64,000 bases of DNA from Stratiolaelaps scimitus (Eukaryota > Arthropoda > Arachnida > Mesostigmata > Laelapidae): positions 16,481,001 to 16,545,000 of the forward strand of contig JABWDB010000005.1 of the NCBI GenBank assembly GCA_019614645.1, read 5' to 3'. Positions 61,420 to 64,000 of the stretch are shown piece by piece. Position numbers and translations under genes: made by a program. Every line of letters starts with the position of its first letter. The stretch's first letter is position 1. The notes below the pieces were generated by a model. It had not been told where the DNA came from and searched no databases. It saw only the letters and a program-made list of their open reading frames with translations.

Positions 61420-62723
61420 GATTCGTGATAGCGTGGTTGACATTATTGGCGAGAGTTTTATGCCGGCTGCCACCAGTAGTGCAAGCCTTCTCATATAGCA
61501 AGGCAACACTGAACAGGTGAAGAAGTAGACGAAATTATAGCACTGCTAAGCACGTGCTATCATCTATCGAACAGAGATAGTTAGGAGTTTGTTGAAAAGC
61601 TGTATGGGAGAAATTGCACCCAAAGAGCCAGAACTCATCTCAGTTAGCCTTTTCGACAATCGCAAAATTGGCAACGTACGAATATCATCGTACGAACGTT
61701 CGTTCGTATCTTGGCCTTCTTGCCTACCTTGGCCTATTCTGCCTTATTCATAATGCGCGTACACATTTTGTGGCAATATGTGTAACTTGCGTGGACTAAA
61801 AGGAGATTTATTTTAGAGCATATAAAAATAGATTCAATAAAGCAATAAGCTATCAGCTCGAAAAGGTATTAGCCTAACGAAGTGGGAGTAAATATGAAAG
61901 TTAGACTATAGATTCGGAAAAAAACACATATTATCCCGCAATTTTTTGTGTAACGAGCAATCAAGTTGGTATTCTATTTTTTTATTTGGAAATTGTTAAA
62001 TCGTGGATCGTTGGATGTCGTCTTCATGCCCGCTGTAAGCACAGCGCTTTAGGCCAACGAGAGCATGCTCTTCTTATATCTTGTTGTTGCTATTATTATA
62101 ATCGTTACTGTTATCATAGAATAAACTAGAAACAGCCATTGTTTTGCAATATATAAGCATATTTAAGGATCTTTGGACCTTCTGATTAAAGGACCTTCGA
62201 AGAGCTTCGTATTTCCATATGAGTGTGTATTGAGATCGTTGGAAGAGAGGTTTGGTGCCTGGAAATGCTCAAGCATGTTATCTCCTATTAACTCCTCCTA
62301 GACCTTTCGCGGTTGCTATGAACTATTATAGAAATGTCCGCGGTTTACCACATTTCCATAATATGATCATCTTCAAACTGGTAGAATTCAACTTATTCTC
62401 CCTTCTGTACTAATCCGATAAACTAAGCGTTTTGATAGTCTATCATGCGACTGAAATCTGTACCCGTAATCAAGTGACAGCAGCAACAAGTGTCTCGTCG
62501 TGGATGTACACGAGTACTTGATGGTTGCGATGAGCGACTTAGCTTCCGGTACCGCCGGCACCTCCTTCGTTACGCATTGACCAGGTTGTGTTGGGCTGTA
62601 TATATCCCCTCCCCCTCTGCCCCGGCCGGACCAATTGCATGTGTCCACCTACAAATATCAACCGTATACTAACTTGACGTTTATAACCGTACACTAACGT
62701 CTCATAGCGTTCCGTTGATCCGA

Positions 62724-62744
62724 CGCTGCTGCTGCTGCTGCTGC
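62724..62744. repeat. (CTG)n run
   Basis: About seven units in the last GC-rich patch. Confidence 0.9.
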
Positions 62745-63600
62745 GGTGTCGTGCGCCACCAGCAGTTTGAGCTACTCTATTCTCTCTGGCTTGTTCTGCC
62801 GTCGCTCCACCATTCTGTGCGGTGTTACGTCTCGTCGGAGTGACTATTCGCGAGGTCTGTTCGGCGCGGCGCTGATCGACGCCCAGGCCGCTTGTCCCTC
62901 GCTTGGTCGGCACCCGTAAGTGGCCGCTAGGCTCCGCCGCCACTCGCCCCGGAGAGAGGGCCGCTCGTGTTTGGCTCCGCCTTTCAAAGCATGCCGGACT
63001 AGCGCGGTGGCGATGATGTCTCTGAGGGCCGAGCATTCAGTCGTCCTTAGATAGCAAGTGTGTTTCGACCGTGAGAGTGGCCCACCGCACATGGTGCCAG
63101 TAGTGCTGCTAATGTGATCGTGTGTGCCTGTGTGGAATACCTATATCTATCAATTGGATACCCTTGTAACTTCGATTGCGAACATCACACCCTGACGAGA
63201 TAGGCCCGTAGCTCGCTACGACATATTCGAGTTGCAATCGATCTCATGCGCGACGTGGGCACTGGCTGAAAGTGACGACGATTTTAAGCGAAAGGTTTGT
63301 TGTCGTTATTGTTCAACTCAGTGCAACTTGTTGTAGTTGTTGTTGTTGATGATGCTGATGTCGCCCTCATGAAGAGCAAAAAGAGCGCATGCATCAAGCC
63401 GTCTTATCAACAGATTAGCCATATAGCACTGATGCCATAACAGCTCCAAGCATACGGCTGTTTGCAACAACCATGGACTAAAACGGCTTAACAAACGCTG
63501 TGAAATATTGGCCACACGTGCATCGCATCCGTCATCAGCAATAAGTGTATCGGGGAACTTGTTGTTTCGTACAGATATCATAACATCGCCTACATCTCTC

Positions 63601-63673
63601 TTACACTATCTCTCTCTCTCTCTCGTCCCTCTGTTTGTCTATCTTGGTGCGTGCTTTGCCTTGCTGTTCCCAG
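63601..63673 (+). promoter_or_regulatory. 3' splice site with polypyrimidine tract
   Basis: A (CT)n run (63,608-63,624) and a further T/C-rich stretch lead into TTGCTGTTCCCAG. It is the strongest acceptor I could see in the window and defines the start of the terminal exon. Confidence 0.6.
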
Positions 63674-64000
63674 ACTCCTCTAAGCTGGCGCCACCCGCGC
63701 ACCGACGCAAGCACCAGCGGCCCCAGCACGTCAGCGCGACGCTCGGCGTACCTAGTAGTCAGAAGGACAGTATCAAGTCGGAACGCCTGACCCCGGAAGA
63801 GCCGGCCTCAGTCGTCAACACACGACCCGGCATCACCAGCCCGGTCAGCCCACACAGCACGTCAGCCGTGCCGCAACACTCGACAATGCCGCCGGGCTTT
63901 TCCGCCGGCATCGGATTCATGCTCGGCCTGCAACAGGGTCCGCTTGGCGGGCCATTGGGGCCTCTCGGCCAAATGGGCCATCTTAGTCCAGTGGCCACCA
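63674..64000 (+). CDS. partial coding exon of a probable transcriptional regulator, open at the window end
   Basis: A long pyrimidine tract with a (CT)n run ends in TGTTCCCAG, a clear acceptor. Only one of the three + frames stays open for the remaining 327 bases: two bases finish a split codon, then 108 codons run to the edge. The peptide starts SSKLAPPAHRRKHQRPQHVS, with a basic patch that could act as a nuclear localisation signal. Next comes DSIKSERLTPEEP, where IKSE fits the SUMO consensus (hydrophobic-K-x-E). Then follow Ser-Pro sites (ITSPVSPHS) and a low-complexity Gly/Pro/Leu/Gln stretch (GLQQGPLGGPLGPLGQMGHL). This looks like a disordered linker of a DNA-binding regulator; no zinc finger, homeodomain or other fold is reached. 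RRKHQRPQH resembles the RRKQ-x-x-P motif at the N-termini of SALL, BCL11 and FOG proteins, but it is internal here and Gln is replaced by His, so no name is given. The phase fits the exon at 20,149-20,250. Confidence 0.65.

Larger units (their letters stand above)
59717..63600. other. no firm gene; GC-rich patch at 62.7-63.1 kb
   Basis: AT-rich to 62.4 kb. The final GC-rich patch contains a (CTG)n run and a CACCC|GTAAGT donor at 62,916, possibly the end of a non-coding alternative leader exon close to the coding exon at 63,674. A minus-strand 165-codon frame here is compositional. Confidence 0.3.
20251..63673 (+). other. proposed giant intron (about 43.4 kb) of the long-intron gene
   Basis: Bounded by the GTAATT donor at 20,251 and the TGTTCCCAG acceptor at 63,672-63,673. 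The phases on the two sides agree. The interior holds microsatellites, GC-rich islands, hairpins and a few exon candidates, but no clearly coding gene on either strand. First introns this long are typical of developmental regulators, where they carry enhancers. That function is inference. Unseen small exons could subdivide it. Confidence 0.35.

Noticed and set aside
62539..63036. 165-codon minus-strand ORF in the last GC-rich patch
   Set aside because: Arg/Ser/Gly-rich from CpG and CTG composition, crossed by a poly-Ser run from the repeat; no domain and no splice framing.
1..64000. CRISPR arrays, operons, rRNA, intact LTR or DNA transposons
   Set aside because: No spaced direct repeats, ribosome-binding-site-linked gene strings, rRNA cores, transposase or gag-pol frames were seen on either strand.

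Overview
The window looks like nuclear DNA of a metazoan, most likely an arthropod. There are no operons and no dense coding on either strand. Long non-coding stretches carry many (AT)n, (GA)n, (TG)n and (AAT)n microsatellites and CAG/CTG/CCG triplet runs. The few gene signals are GT-AG exons behind polypyrimidine tracts. A chelicerate or mite is possible from the general texture, but this is a weak impression that no recognised gene supports.

The best-supported gene is on the + strand and appears to run off the right edge. A GC-rich leader region (about 16.6-19.8 kb) ends in a strong splice donor at 19,796. A short first coding exon follows (20,149-20,250, ATG at 20,157, acidic peptide beginning MSKDSSPSDDEVEE). 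A larger coding exon starts at 63,674 and is open to the window end; it is rich in Ser, Pro, Gly and Gln, with a basic RRKHQRPQH patch and a SUMO-type IKSE site. The splice phases agree (1 base + 2 bases, making an Asp codon), so I propose one gene, probably a nuclear regulator, with an intron of about 43.4 kb. I cannot name its family. Alternative 5' exons may lie inside that intron: a 99-codon open exon at 32,863-33,160 ends in the same phase, and there are donor-like sites at 59,573 and 62,916.

Elsewhere the sequence alternates between AT-rich tracts with long (AT)n runs and GC-rich islands loaded with triplet repeats (about 0.9-1.3, 2.3-3.3, 8.7-9.2, 16.6-19.6, 21.9-22.7, 27.2-28.2, 43.9-44.5, 46.9-48, 55.2-56.6, 58-59 and 62.7-63.1 kb). 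The islands are open in several frames on both strands at once, so their long ORFs are mostly compositional. A few short ORFs with ordinary amino-acid composition are listed at low confidence, among them a cysteine-patterned peptide near 7.1 kb and a candidate first exon at 3.3 kb.

Structural DNA features include a five-copy 25-bp minisatellite (51,917-52,041), a 30-bp palindrome (26,873-26,902), a compound inverted/direct repeat (51,227-51,292) and several short perfect hairpins. I found no rRNA, tRNA, CRISPR array, intact transposon or recognisable new biochemical system. The region reads mainly as the upstream DNA and giant first intron of a regulatory gene.
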